A stretch of 64,000 bases of DNA from Streptomyces sp. NBC_00576 (GCF_036345175.1 NZ_CP107780.1:10855010-10919009); one strand, 5' to 3'; positions 45,801-54,913 are shown, counted from the stretch's first letter. Notes: generated by a model from the sequence alone, not told the origin. A program made the numbers and translations.

Positions 45801-48800
45801 CTGCACCAGGACCAGAGGACCGTCACGCTCCTCGACGGCGCCACGACCCAGTCCGAGAACGACACCAAGCTGACCGACGGCAACGCCACCGAGGTCCGCA
45901 CCTACACCGACGCCACCACCTACCGCACCACCAAGGGCAACTTCGACGACGCCGGGCGCCGGACCAAGACCTGGGACGGCAAGCAGAACCTGACAACCAC
46001 CACCTACAACCCGAACACGTCCTGGCCGATCAACGGCATCACCACCACGACCCCGACCCCGAGCGGGGGAACGGCACTCACCTCGACCACGTACATCTCC
46101 CGGTTCTTCGGGGAACCGTGGAAGACCGTCGACGCCAACGGCAACATCAGCCGGGTCGTCTACGACGCGCTCGGCCGCACCATCCAGGTCTTCAAGCCGA
46201 CCGAGTCCGCCAACTACCCCGACGGCACCCCGTCGATGAAGTTCTCCTACGCGGTCCCGGTCGCCACGTCCTCCACGGGTGTGCCCGACGTGGCGACCGG
46301 CGCGCCGGCGAAGGTGACCACCGAGATCCTCCAGTCCGGCACCACCTTCCTGAAATCGGTCGGCTACGTCGACGGCCTCGGCCGGGCGCGGGAGACACAG
46401 ATGCCCGCGCCGTCGGGCACGGGCCGCACGGTCACCGTGACCCGCTACGACTCGTCGGGCAATGTCGCCGGCACGTCGGCGGAGTTCTACAACAGCCAGG
46501 CGGCCGGCTCCGGCATGGTCAATCCGGCCGTCTCCGACATCCCGGCCTACAACGACCTGCAGGTGGACTGGGCCGGGCGCACCACGCTGTCGCAGATCCT
46601 GGTCGGTAACGTCGCGCAGGCGGCGAACAGGACCGTGACCAGCTACGGCGGCGCGGACCTCACTACCGTCTTCCCGCCGGTGGGGGAGCCCAAGGACACC
46701 TATACCGATGTCGACGGCCAGACCGTCAAGGTGGTCGAGCACAACGGCTCGGAGTCCTACACCACGGAGTACGAGTACACGCGCAGCGGTGGTCTGAAGT
46801 ATGTCCACGACGCGTTGGGCAACACCACCCACTACACCTACAACTGGGCGGGAGATCGTCTCAGGACCGAGGATCTCGACAGTGGCGTCAGCACGAACAC
46901 GTACGACGCCAACGGCAGCGTCGAGACCGTCACGGACGGCACCACCGTCCTCACGCACACGTATGACCAGTTGAACCGCCAGAAGTCGGTCTCCTCGGGT
47001 TCCACGTTGCTGAGCGAGTGGAAGTGGGACACCGCCACCAACGGCAAGGGAATGCTGGCCTCGACCACCTCGTACGCGGGCGGCTACGGCTATGTGTCGA
47101 CGGTGGGCGCCTATGACGCGCGCGGCCGGGCCACGTCCAAGACGACGGTCGTCCCCAACGACGGCAGCGGTTTCCAGGGCAGCTACACCTTCGGCTACCA
47201 CTACGACGCCAACGACCAGACGACCTCGGTCGACTACCCGGCGGTCGGCGGACTGCCCGCGGAGTCCGTCACCACCCAGCGCTCGGCCTACGGCGACCCG
47301 ACCAAGCTGTCCAGCGCACTGGCCACCTATGTGTCCGGGGTCGGGTACGACGACCTCGGCCGTACGATCTCCCGCTCGTACGGCACAGCGGGCACCGGCA
47401 CCAGTGCGACCCGCACCTTCGCCTACGACGACGCCAACGGCACCGGCTGGCTGAAGAACGTCACCACCAACGCGCTCACCTCGGGCACCACCACCAAGGT
47501 TCAGGAGGACACCTACGCCCGCAACAGCGCGGGAACCGTCACCGCGCTGCGCGAGATCGTCGCGAACCAGCAGCAGTGCTACACCTACGACGGCCTCCAG
47601 CGGCTGAAGGGGGCCTGGACCACGGCAGCCACGAACTGCGGCACCACACCGCAGTCGGACTTCGCCGGTCCCGACGCCTACCAGCACCAGTACACCTACG
47701 ACCGGCTCGGCAACATCCAGTCCGTCACCAAGGCCACGGCGACGGAGACGACGGTCAGGGACTACAAGTACCCGGGCTACAGCGCCGACGAGACGACCTA
47801 CACGGCCGACCAGGCGCACCCGCACGCGGTCACGTCCGTCACCACGCCGTCGGGCACGGACATCTACGGCTACAACGACAAGGGCCAGCTGACCACGCGC
47901 ACCGTCGGCGGAGTGAGCTCCACCCTGGACTGGGACCCGCAGCAACGGCTGACCAAGGTCACGCAGAAGAAGCAGACCGGCGACGAGGTGTCGACGTACG
48001 TCTACGACGTCGAGGGTAACGTCGTCATGCGCACCGCCAAGAACGAGAAGGTGCTGTACCTGGACGGCCAGGAACTGCATTCCACCACCGCCGGAACCAA
48101 GGCCAGCCGCTACTACGCGCTGGAGAAGACGGCGGTGGCCGTGCGCGTGGCGGACGGCACCGCCAACGGCACGCTCATCTGGCTGATGTCCGACACACAG
48201 AGCTCCACCCAGCTGATGGTGGCGCAGGCGACGGGCGCGGTCACCAGGCGGCGTTACCTGCCGTTCGGCGAACAGCGCGGCGCCACCGCACTGCCCTCGG
48301 CCACCGACCGGGGCTTCCTCGGCAAGTCCGAGGACGACTCCACCGGCCTCTCCCTCCTCGGGGCGAGGCTCTACGACCCGGGTCTGGGCCGCTTCCTGTC
48401 CCCCGACCCACTGGCGACGCCGTATCTGCCGCAGAGCCTCAACGGCTACAGCTACAGCGTCAACAACCCCATCGCGTACAGCGACCCGTCCGGACTGTTC
48501 TTCGACCTCCTGTTCGGCGGCAGCTTCTGGCGCACGCTGTGGAATTCCCGCCACAACGCGGCGGTGATGCTGAGAGCCATGGCGGTTCGCTTCTACGACC
48601 TCTCCCACGGCAACGGCCACGGGGCCGTGACCACGAGCCGCAAGGCGAATGCCATCAAGCACGGCTCGTACAACAGCATCAACATCAAGAAAGAATCCCT
48701 GAAGAAGACCGGGTACGCGGACCTCATCTACTGGACGGACAAGAAGGTCTACGTCTGGGAGATCAAGCACCAGCAATCGGCCAACTACAAGTCGTCGAGA

Positions 48801-49265
48801 CCGTCGGCGGAATCCACCGGGCCCGCGCAGCTCAAGAACTACATCAAGTATCTGACCAAACAGCTGCGGGCGAAGGGGGACAAGAGGCAGGTCGTCGCCG
48901 GTTTCGCATTCCCGCTGGCGCAGTCGGCTCCCAGCATCAAGGGCGATGAACTCATCACCGTCCGCTCGTCGTCGAAAGCCGCGGGAATCGAGGTGTACAC
49001 GTACACGAAGGTGAAGAAGATCGACAAACCCTCGCCGTCGCCGTTCCCGCAGCCGAATCCGACGACCGTCCCGGAAAGGGTGCCCCAGCCCGCGAATCCG
49101 TACCAGCCGGCACCAGGCGCGACGCAGCTCGCCCCGCTGCCGGGAGCGGAGACCAACAACGAGTGGGGCTGGGACTGGGGGACGGTGACGACGCCGGACA
49201 CCAGCACCAGCGGGGCGCTCGCGACGGTGGCCTTCCTGACCGCGCTGTTCCTGAGCCCGGCTTGA
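42864..49265 (+). CDS. RHS-repeat polymorphic toxin with C-terminal PD-(D/E)XK-like nuclease
   Basis: A 2,133-residue secreted protein. The signal peptide is RSVAALVSKALLAGLLSVVA with AFAPTAAVALP. An N-terminal SpvB/TcdB-like region (LTYNSQSVDGRTSASNNQAS, WVGMGWDLNLGYIERRYKN) precedes many YD/RHS repeats (YDALGRTIQVF, YTRSGGLKYVHDALGNTTHY). The RHS core ends with SLLGARLYDPGLGRFLSPDP and NPIAYSDPSGLFFDLLF, the usual point where toxin tips change. The tip has ADLIYWTDKKVYVWEIKHQQ, a D...ExK pattern of restriction-like nucleases. It then has a Pro-rich tail and a hydrophobic end. GTG 42864 fits the ribosome site; a TTG at 42828 is possible. Confidence 0.9.
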   Translation: MRRLSSRSVAALVSKALLAGLLSVVAFAPTAAVALPSGDQPSVPSGKMDSPVPQVAEPSQTKPAKVTWPKAGRGTVALGSAPVKAAKGSVVSVRTARHSAKAKGAAARPAPSKVDVEVLGRAKAEAAGGLGLAVRLARRDGGRGAGAVELSIDYSGFAHAYGGDFASRLRLIRLPACAATNPKAKACRSGSYVPAKNDTDGQKLTATVEATPQTETYSGMAALAGPSVYALTTGSSSDKGDYRASTLSPTGKWDVSMGSGAFTYQVPIEVPEPPVGEAPDLALTYNSQSVDGRTSASNNQASWVGMGWDLNLGYIERRYKNCTQDGHPAFGDLCWDSPNSSADPNGAVYVININGMTTQLIQDNTGTGSFHMEDDPGWKVQKLNGGYGSDNTDEFWVITQQDGTRYYFGWGRSERSLARTSSVLTVPVVGDDAGEPCNSSYPNPCKQAWRWSLDRVVTPNEVENSYFYDKEQNYYRSVAAADKARSYDAGAYLSRIEYGWSSQTAGAQLPAKVEFQHVNRCVERMNEKDPLDSTPPDCPTIDGSPSSYPDVPVDLICDGPEDGESCAGKTYYPTFFQRGMLWDIKTYVRDNDAASWDLVMQYQMKYALMNPEGAIDGTLWLDYIQRRGYAGDDVTLPTINFNGVYLDNQVGGSLLNFRRVNKVFTDLGSSVAVTYGHASDGDVSRQCDAADLPSQSTNDSECFWQKWTPEGTTTEQTGWFKKFVVTQIVVDPGDLGDGDPAMTTTYEYDGAPGWRFTADPIAKDEDESWSEWRGYGKVLVTTGANSNRHSTYNWLYRGLDGDRTSKTDPSQTRTVKVTDSEGTQWTDSAWLAGKPLETSTRDSADKSQAREWHEYWMHNTAQYTGLPDARLVRESKTRTLEKVYDSTDTDLSTWREHIVENEYDDSETASTTFGLPMRVDDWGETGVSDNTCTEFGRAYNTDQLDATGTKRWMVYQDDERHYSVSCTTQAQDQAAGQDTLHQDQRTVTLLDGATTQSENDTKLTDGNATEVRTYTDATTYRTTKGNFDDAGRRTKTWDGKQNLTTTTYNPNTSWPINGITTTTPTPSGGTALTSTTYISRFFGEPWKTVDANGNISRVVYDALGRTIQVFKPTESANYPDGTPSMKFSYAVPVATSSTGVPDVATGAPAKVTTEILQSGTTFLKSVGYVDGLGRARETQMPAPSGTGRTVTVTRYDSSGNVAGTSAEFYNSQAAGSGMVNPAVSDIPAYNDLQVDWAGRTTLSQILVGNVAQAANRTVTSYGGADLTTVFPPVGEPKDTYTDVDGQTVKVVEHNGSESYTTEYEYTRSGGLKYVHDALGNTTHYTYNWAGDRLRTEDLDSGVSTNTYDANGSVETVTDGTTVLTHTYDQLNRQKSVSSGSTLLSEWKWDTATNGKGMLASTTSYAGGYGYVSTVGAYDARGRATSKTTVVPNDGSGFQGSYTFGYHYDANDQTTSVDYPAVGGLPAESVTTQRSAYGDPTKLSSALATYVSGVGYDDLGRTISRSYGTAGTGTSATRTFAYDDANGTGWLKNVTTNALTSGTTTKVQEDTYARNSAGTVTALREIVANQQQCYTYDGLQRLKGAWTTAATNCGTTPQSDFAGPDAYQHQYTYDRLGNIQSVTKATATETTVRDYKYPGYSADETTYTADQAHPHAVTSVTTPSGTDIYGYNDKGQLTTRTVGGVSSTLDWDPQQRLTKVTQKKQTGDEVSTYVYDVEGNVVMRTAKNEKVLYLDGQELHSTTAGTKASRYYALEKTAVAVRVADGTANGTLIWLMSDTQSSTQLMVAQATGAVTRRRYLPFGEQRGATALPSATDRGFLGKSEDDSTGLSLLGARLYDPGLGRFLSPDPLATPYLPQSLNGYSYSVNNPIAYSDPSGLFFDLLFGGSFWRTLWNSRHNAAVMLRAMAVRFYDLSHGNGHGAVTTSRKANAIKHGSYNSINIKKESLKKTGYADLIYWTDKKVYVWEIKHQQSANYKSSRPSAESTGPAQLKNYIKYLTKQLRAKGDKRQVVAGFAFPLAQSAPSIKGDELITVRSSSKAAGIEVYTYTKVKKIDKPSPSPFPQPNPTTVPERVPQPANPYQPAPGATQLAPLPGAETNNEWGWDWGTVTTPDTSTSGALATVAFLTALFLSPA

Positions 49266-49272
49266 CGGCCCC

Positions 49273-49310
49273 GCACCACGATCGGCTGCTCAGGCCGCCG
49301 ATCGTGGTGC
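49273..49310 (+). terminator. Strong stem-loop terminator after the RHS gene
   Basis: GCACCACGATCGGC at 49273-49286 pairs perfectly with GCCGATCGTGGTGC at 49297-49310, loop 10 nt, 8 bp after the stop codon. Confidence 0.8.
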
Positions 49311-49372
49311 AGTAGCCTGCGGTTGACGTCAGTGGGGTCCGGTGTGCGTCCGGAGGAGCGAAGGGGCGGGAC

Positions 49373-50320
49373 ATGGCGGTGGAGCGCGAGATCGGGCTGA
49401 ACTCGAGTCTGCGTGCTGAGATCGATCTGCCCTGCCCCGAGGACGGCTCCGCCTATCGCGAGGTGGCCGAGGCATGGTTCACCGCGGCCCTGGCCGAACT
49501 CGCCGGGGCGCTGGGCGAGGAGTTCGGGTACGACCTGGACCTCTCCGCCCGCGCCTCGACCATTATCGGGGGAAACAGCACGTACGGACCTCCCGGGAGT
49601 TTCTGGGCCTCACTGCTCGTCACCCGGGCCTCCGGGCGTCAGGTCGAGACCTATTGGTCGCCGAAGAATTGGCGGACCTTCCTCCGGGACGTCGAGAAAA
49701 TGCCGCCCGAGGCCAAGGTGCAGCTGGCCGTGGTGGGACCCGACGGATTTCCGGGTGAACCCTGGCTGGACGTCTCCGTCGTACGGGAGAGGGACGCCCC
49801 GGACTGGATCGCGCTCGTCGCGGACCGCACCACCGAGGAGTTCGGCGATCCCGGTACCAGAGCCGAGGCTCAGTCCCGCTGGATCGCGTTCCTCAGGTCA
49901 CAGGCGCACGCCCACGAGACGGTGCTCTTCGGCGGAGTCGCGGACGACGCGGAACTCACCACCGGCCGCACCGCCCTGGAAGCCACACTCGGTCTCTTCC
50001 AGGACGACACCTTCGCGGAACTGGACTCGGTGCTGCGCGGATACGCGTGGATCACGGTCTGCTCCCCGGGCGTCGTGGAGGTGCTGGGCGGCATCGACCG
50101 CCTCCGGGACGCCGACGCCTTCTTCGCCGTGGAACCGCTGGCCCGCGGCGGCGCGCTGCTGCGGGCGACGGAGCACATCTGGGAGTACGGGCCCGCCGCG
50201 GTCGACGCGGTCTTCCGCGCGCTGGCGCCCGCGCTGCCGCCGGGCGAGGCCTCACCGGCCATCTCCTCCGACACCATTCGACTCGCCTTCGAGGACGCGT
50301 CCCGGGTGGGGCGCTCCTGA
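49373..50320 (+). CDS. Hypothetical protein, candidate immunity protein for the RHS toxin
   Basis: A 315-residue cytoplasmic protein without signal or membrane segment, starting MAVEREIGLNSSLRAEIDLP. Its features are an acidic N-terminal half (AYREVAEAWFTAALAELAGA), WASLLVTRASGRQVETYWSP in the middle, and a second half (LRGYAWITVCSPGVVEVLGG, DAFFAVEPLARGGALLRATE) of alternating strands and helices. GGAGGAGCGAAGG precedes the ATG. It follows the RHS toxin by 107 bp beyond a terminator, in the place where immunity genes normally sit. I do not recognise a named family; an immunity role rests on location, acidic character and cytoplasmic nature. Confidence 0.65.
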   Translation: MAVEREIGLNSSLRAEIDLPCPEDGSAYREVAEAWFTAALAELAGALGEEFGYDLDLSARASTIIGGNSTYGPPGSFWASLLVTRASGRQVETYWSPKNWRTFLRDVEKMPPEAKVQLAVVGPDGFPGEPWLDVSVVRERDAPDWIALVADRTTEEFGDPGTRAEAQSRWIAFLRSQAHAHETVLFGGVADDAELTTGRTALEATLGLFQDDTFAELDSVLRGYAWITVCSPGVVEVLGGIDRLRDADAFFAVEPLARGGALLRATEHIWEYGPAAVDAVFRALAPALPPGEASPAISSDTIRLAFEDASRVGRS

Positions 50321-50699
50321 CTGCGAGGCGGCCCGGACTGCAGGGCCGCCGACTGCTGGGGTTGCGCGGCGTCACGGCTCTCCCGAGACCCGGGGATTGC
50401 CGACGCCTCAAGACGGCCACACTGGTGGTGACGTGGCTGCTGGGGCGGTTGCCGCCCTGGCGGGTGTTGATCCTCTCGCGATGCCCGAACCGCTTGGCCT
50501 GGTTCATCAGCAGCACCCGTGCCAGACCTGCTGGCCGGAACAGCAACCGTGACGTCCTCGCCGGGCAGATGCCCTGTAGGAACAGCGACGCCGCGCCCAG
50601 GGCTCCGTCAAGTTCCCCGGATGCACTGATGGTTGACGATCAGGGCCGGTAGAGGCGGGTAGCAGTGCAGGCACGGGGGTTCGTGATCATTGTGGTGAC

Positions 50700-51590
50700 T
50701 AAGAGGTCCTAACAGAAGTTGTTGATCATGTGACTTTCGGTCTGGGTGCTCGTTGGTCTGGTCGTGGGGAAACGACAGTCGCGGCCTTGGATCGTGTCGG
50801 ATGAACTGTGGTCGCTCATCGAGCCGTTACTGCCCGGGCCGGGTCCGAAGCTGGTGGAGGGCCGCCCGCGGGTCCCGGACCGGCAGGCGATGTGCGGGAT
50901 CCTGTTCGTGCTGCATACCGGCATCCAGTGGGAGTACCTGCCCCAGGAGCTGGGCTTCGGTTCCGGCATGACGTGCTGGCGGCGCCTGGCCGCGTGGAAC
51001 GAGGCCGGAGTGTGGGACGAACTGCACCTGGTGCTGCTAAAGAAGCTGCGGACCGCGGGGAAGCTGGACTGGTCGCGGGCGGTGATCGACTCCTCCCACG
51101 TACGGGCCGCTCGGCGCGGCCCAAAAGCGGGCCCAGCCCGGTCGACCGCGCACGGCCGGGCAGCAAGCACCACGTCCTCACCGACGGCCAGGGCATCCCG
51201 CTCGCGGTGTCGCTGACCGGCGGCAACCGCAACGACGTCACCCAACTCCTGCCCCTGCTGGACAAGGTTCCGGCCGTGGCCGGACTCGTCGGCAGGCCCA
51301 GACGCCGGCCTGACGCGCTCCTCGCGGACCGCGGCTACGACCACGACAAGTACCGCCGCCTGCTCTGGGCTCGCGGCATCCGCCCGGTCATCGCCGAACG
51401 AGGCCAGCCACACGGCTCCGGCCTCGGGGTATTCCGTTACGTGGTCGAGCGCACCATCGCCTGGCTGCACGGCTTCCGCCGCCTGCGCATCCGATGGGAG
51501 CGACGCGACGACATCCACGAAGCGTTCCTCGGCCTCGCCACCTGCCTGATCACCCACCGCCACGTCCAACGCCTTTGTTAGGACCTCTAA
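50700..51590. mobile_element. IS5-family (IS427 group) element with TAA target duplication
   Basis: Ends GAGGTCCTAACAGAAGTTGT at 50703 and, inverted, GAGGTCCTAACAAAGGCGTT ending at 51587 share the first 12 bp exactly and more beyond. TAA is present at 50700-50702 and 51588-51590, a normal 3-bp duplication. It landed in the loop between two halves of an inverted repeat in the ISAs1 leader. Confidence 0.88.
50746..51581 (+). CDS. IS5-family transposase, two frames joined by frameshift
   Basis: The first frame reads SRPWIVSDELWSLIEPLLPG, FVLHTGIQWEYLPQELGFGS, and D in LDWSRAVIDSSHVRAARRGP. The second reads GPSPVDRARPGSKHHVLTDG, D in DALLADRGYDHDKYRRLLW, and E in FRYVVERTIAWLHGFRRLR, ending at 51581. 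The change of frame occurs at a CCCAAAAG run near 51121, as is normal for the group. All catalytic residues are present, and with the intact ends the element looks functional. It starts from a GTG at 50746. Confidence 0.88.
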
Positions 51591-51614
51591 GCCAGATGAT
51601 CACGAGGACGCCCC

Positions 51615-52821
51615 GTGCCTGCCGTTGCATCTTCCCCTGTCCCTGCCGTGCTGGGTCCGCTGGATGCGGACCTGCGCCCCTACCTCGCATCGGTGCCCGA
51701 TCCGCGTTCACGCCGGGCCGCTGGTACTCACTGGTGTCGGTCCTGCTGGTGTGTGCCTGCGCGGCCGTGTCCGGCGCGAAGAGTCTTGACGAGATCGCCG
51801 AGTTCGCCGAGCGGGCCACGAACACCCTGCTGGCAACCCTCGGGATCCGCCGTCACCTGCTCGGCTGGCGGCGCAGCCCGAAGCCGGTCACCATCGGACG
51901 CGTCCTCATGGCGCTCGACGGTGACGCCTTGGACTAGGCCGTGGGCGCCTACCTCGCTGACCAGCACCGCAAGTCCGCGTGCGCGGATACGCCGACGGCC
52001 CGACGGCGGCGGGTCATCGCCGTGGACGGCAAGGCGCTGAAGGGCTCGGCCCGCCTCGATGCGCCGCGCCGGCACCTGCTCGCGGCGGTCACGCACCACC
52101 CCGTCGCCACACTCGCACAGGTCGAGGTCGGCGCGAAGACCAACGAGACGCGGCACTTCAAGCCCCTGCTGGCACCGCTCCACCTCGCTGACGCTGTGGT
52201 CACCTTCGATGCCCTGCACTCGGTGAAGGCCAACATCACCTGGCTGGTCGAGACGAAGAAGGCCCACTACATCGCGGTCATCAAGACCAACCAGCCCACC
52301 GCGTACGCCCAGCTCGCCGCCCTGCCCTGGACATCGATCACCGTCCAGCACACGGCCTCCCGCACCGCCCACGGACGGCGCGAGTCCCGGTCGATCAAGA
52401 CCTGTTCCATCGCCGACAGCCTCGGCGGGATCGCTTCCCGCACGTCCGCCTCGCCATTCGCGTCCACCGTCGCCGCAAGCCCACCGGCAAGCCCGAGAGC
52501 CGCGAGAGCGTCTACGCCGTCACCAGCCTGGACATCCACCAGACCAGCCCCGCCGACCTCGCCGCCGCCATTCGCGAACACTGGGGAATCGAAAATTCCT
52601 CCCACTACATCCGAGATGTCACCTTCGCCGAGGACGCCTCGACCGTCCACGCCGGCAACGCGCCCCGCGCCATGGCTACCTTCCGCAACCTCGCCATCGG
52701 CACCCTGAAGCTCCTCGGAGCCGACAACATCGCCAAGACCACCCGCGCCATCCGCCACGAACCCGAACGAGCACTCGCCATCCTGGGCATCACCAACAAC
52801 CCCGACACTCCCGGAACTTGA
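51615..52821 (+). pseudogene. ISAs1-family transposase with two frameshifts and one stop
   Basis: The N-terminal DUF4277-like part (ADLRPYLASVPDPRSRR) shifts frame near 51717 into YSLVSVLLVCACAAVSGAKS. A TAG at 51935-51937 interrupts DGDALD / AVGAYLADQHRK. The core follows: RVIAVDGKALKGSARLDAPR, VVTFDALHSVKANITWLVET. A second frameshift near 52430 separates it from IENSSHYIRDVTFAEDASTV and NIAKTTRAIRHEPERALAIL. It cannot make an active protein. Confidence 0.85.
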
Positions 52822-52829
52822 TCAAGCCC

Positions 52830-53163
52830 TGCCTGCGTGGCCATGCTCCGCAGGGAAGCCGGACGCAATCCCCAGGACCAGCGCATGGCGCATCTCGTCG
52901 GTGAACTGTCCCTGGCGGACGACGACTTCCGCCGCTGGTGGGGCGACCACCACATCGCCAGCCGCACCAGGGGAAGCAAATCGCTGCGCCACCCGATCGC
53001 GGGCGACCTCACCCTCGACTGGGATGCCCTGACCTGCGCCGGCGACCCCGAACAGCAACTCGTCGTCTGGACCGCCGAACCCGACACCCTCTCCCACGAC
53101 GCCCTGCGCCTCCTCGCCTCCTGGACCGCAACCACAACCGACCACTCCGTGGCCGACCGGTAG
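52830..53163 (+). pseudogene. XRE regulator with MmyB-like domain, 5' end removed by ISAs1
   Basis: Reads VAMLRREAGRNPQDQRMAHL, VGELSLADDDFRRWWGDHHI, HPIAGDLTLDWDALTCAGDP and TAEPDTLSHDALRLLASWTA, the MmyB-like C-terminal domain. The frame enters directly from the end of the ISAs1 element, so the HTH is lost. The sequence is not a close duplicate of the 40718-41167 remnant. Confidence 0.7.
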
Positions 53164-53396
53164 GACGTGACCGGGGAGCGTGGACAACGGACAACTCCAA
53201 ACCCTGTCCATAACTTGGGCTCTGCCGCCCAGCCAGGCCGCAGCTCGGGCACGGACACGGGAATGGTCAGCATGGGTTCCGGCGGCGTCCAGGTCACAGC
53301 CGATCCTTTCCACCGTGCGCTCCGGTGCTGTCCTTTTGCTGCCGAGTCCCGCTAAGGGGTGAAGGCGGGAGGATCCCGCCGGATGGGAGTACCGCT

Positions 53397-53582
53397 GTGA
53401 TCGTCCGACTCGTGGGCGGCCCGCTCGGTGGCCGTGAGTTGTCGACCACCCCGGACCCGTGGGCCGGAGGCTGGCTCACGGCCGGTGACGCGGACTGGGG
53501 CTTGTATGTCCCCGTGCACCGCGACCTGGTGACCGGCGTCGTCCTGGCGGAGGTCCGGGTCACCATCCCGCGTCGGCGGTAG
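53397..53582 (+). CDS. Small hypothetical protein
   Basis: About 61 residues: IVRLVGGPLGGRELSTTPDP, GDADWGLYVPVHRDLVTGVV and a basic end. Short beta-strand style proteins beginning with a LxGGPLxGR motif are common in Streptomyces as hypothetical genes. GTG 53397 follows a weak ribosome site. No function is known. Confidence 0.55.
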   Translation: MIVRLVGGPLGGRELSTTPDPWAGGWLTAGDADWGLYVPVHRDLVTGVVLAEVRVTIPRRR

Positions 53583-53669
53583 TCACCGACCGCTCCACGC
53601 GGGGCTGACATAGCCGGGGACGGCAAAAATGCCTGATGAGCGCGCATGGAAGCGTGGGATCATGTAGCC

Positions 53670-54695
53670 ATGGCTGAAAATAAGGAGCCTGACGAGCCCG
53701 AGGACATGGATCAGGCGGAGGACCAGGAGCCTGACGAGCCCGAGGACGCGGGCCAGGCGGAGCTGGTTGATCTTTCGCGCTTTTATGCGTCGGCGCTCAA
53801 GCCGTTGCACGGCTATTTTCAGAGCCAAAACGCGTGGATCAGCAAGATGATCGCTGATTCCCCTGCGCTGAGGATGCGCCCGGTTCTTCCTCGGATCGTG
53901 GTTGATTCTTCGCTGATCCGGATGACCGCCTTCACGGAGAACCTCGGCAGGCAGATGGCGGACCTGACGGGCTTCAACGACATGGTCCGGAAGGCGTTGG
54001 AGCCGCTGGCCGCGACCTACCGGCCACCCCAGTGGCACAGTGTCTTCGCCTCCCTCGGTGACGTCATCGACAGGCTCTACCCGGAGAACTTGCGCGAGGT
54101 CAGGCCCGATCTGGATGACCTGGAAGAGCTCCTGGTTGAAGAGGGCATCCCCCTTATGTGGGTGCCCAGGCCTCAGACGGTGCGTGCCCTGCTGGATGCG
54201 CCGGATGCGGCCGCCCGGCGCCGAATCATCGGCCGACGCTGGACGGGCATCGTCAACGACTGCGAGGCGGTGCTCGAAGAGGTCACGCACCCGGACGTGC
54301 AGGATGCCCGCGACTTCGCCCTCGATGTCGTCCATGCCCTACGAGCCGGCCACACCAGCGCGGCTCAGGCATTGGCCGCCAACCTGCTCGACTCCCTTCT
54401 CCAGCGCCATTTCGACAAAGACTTCCGCATCGAGCTCACGAAGAACGACTTCAAGACCACGGGCGTCAAGTTCAAGTTTGAGGACCACAAGTTCAAGGTC
54501 GCCTGTACCTTCGCCCCGGTCTGGTACGCGCACGCCAAGTACCACGCCAAGAACGGCGACCCCATCCCGCGTACCTTCGGTCGCCATCCCAGCGCACACG
54601 GCGTCTCTCGGACCCAGTACTCGCGTATCAACACGGTGTACGCCCTCATGCTGGTCACCTCAGTGATCAAGTTCTTCGACACGGAACTGCCGTGA
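53670..54695 (+). CDS. Hypothetical protein with acidic repeat leader
   Basis: About 341 residues. The first 30 residues contain two copies of EPDEPED followed by an xxQAE step, encoded by two identical 21-bp tracts (GAGCCTGACGAGCCCGAGGAC). The rest is soluble and mostly helical: LSRFYASALKPLHGYFQSQN, RRRIIGRRWTGIVNDCEAVL, HALRAGHTSAAQALAANLLD. A C-terminal beta/hydrophobic end follows (RTQYSRINTVYALMLVTSVI). I do not recognise a family. A strong terminator follows 9 bp after the stop. Its setting among conflict genes makes a defence role possible but unproven. Confidence 0.7.
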   Translation: MAENKEPDEPEDMDQAEDQEPDEPEDAGQAELVDLSRFYASALKPLHGYFQSQNAWISKMIADSPALRMRPVLPRIVVDSSLIRMTAFTENLGRQMADLTGFNDMVRKALEPLAATYRPPQWHSVFASLGDVIDRLYPENLREVRPDLDDLEELLVEEGIPLMWVPRPQTVRALLDAPDAAARRRIIGRRWTGIVNDCEAVLEEVTHPDVQDARDFALDVVHALRAGHTSAAQALAANLLDSLLQRHFDKDFRIELTKNDFKTTGVKFKFEDHKFKVACTFAPVWYAHAKYHAKNGDPIPRTFGRHPSAHGVSRTQYSRINTVYALMLVTSVIKFFDTELP

Positions 54696-54704
54696 CAGCA
54701 CGAA

Positions 54705-54728
54705 GCCCCGGGCGATAACGCCCGGGGC
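54705..54728 (+). terminator. Stem-loop terminator
   Basis: GCCCCGGGCG and CGCCCGGGGC form a perfect 10-bp stem with an ATAA loop, just after the stop of the acidic-repeat protein. Confidence 0.8.
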
Positions 54729-54785
54729 CACTCAGTGCACTTCGCTTGACCGCCCGGTTCAACGACCAACCGCGGCCGGTGTCAC

Positions 54786-54913
54786 GCCCACTCCATGCCC
54801 AGTTCCCGCAGTGCGTCGAGCTGCTCCTGGGTGAGCCTGTCCCGCCTAGAACGGACATTCGATGTCCATACGCCTAGCTTGATCACTATCGGCTCTGTCT
54901 CGCCGTCGACGGC
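54786..54913 (-). repeat. Direct repeat A: copy of the 3' end of the telomere-proximal helicase gene
   Basis: 128 bp with one mismatch to 59828-59955. On the minus strand it encodes the last 42 residues of the helicase (ETEPIVIKLGVWTSNVR … LRELGMEWA) with a different stop codon (TGA instead of TAG). The upstream part of the helicase is absent here. Confidence 0.92.

Larger units (their letters stand above)
50600..52829. mobile_element. ISAs1-family element, decayed, with IS5-type element nested in its leader
   Basis: Putative ends are GGGCTCCGTCAAGTTCC at 50600 and, inverted, GGGCTTGATCAAGTTCC ending at 52829. Between them are a nested IS5-type copy (50703-51587) and a broken ISAs1 transposase. 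The right end cuts an MmyB-type regulator gene. No target duplication is seen. Confidence 0.7.

Noticed and set aside
43566..48776. A 1,736-codon open frame antisense to the RHS gene
   Set aside because: It is a GC-codon shadow of the RHS reading frame; the translation is Val/Gly/Arg-rich with no domain, while the sense strand has clear RHS repeats.
50321..50599. Open frames between the immunity candidate and ISAs1
   Set aside because: Short, antisense-overlapping and without motifs; treated as intergenic.
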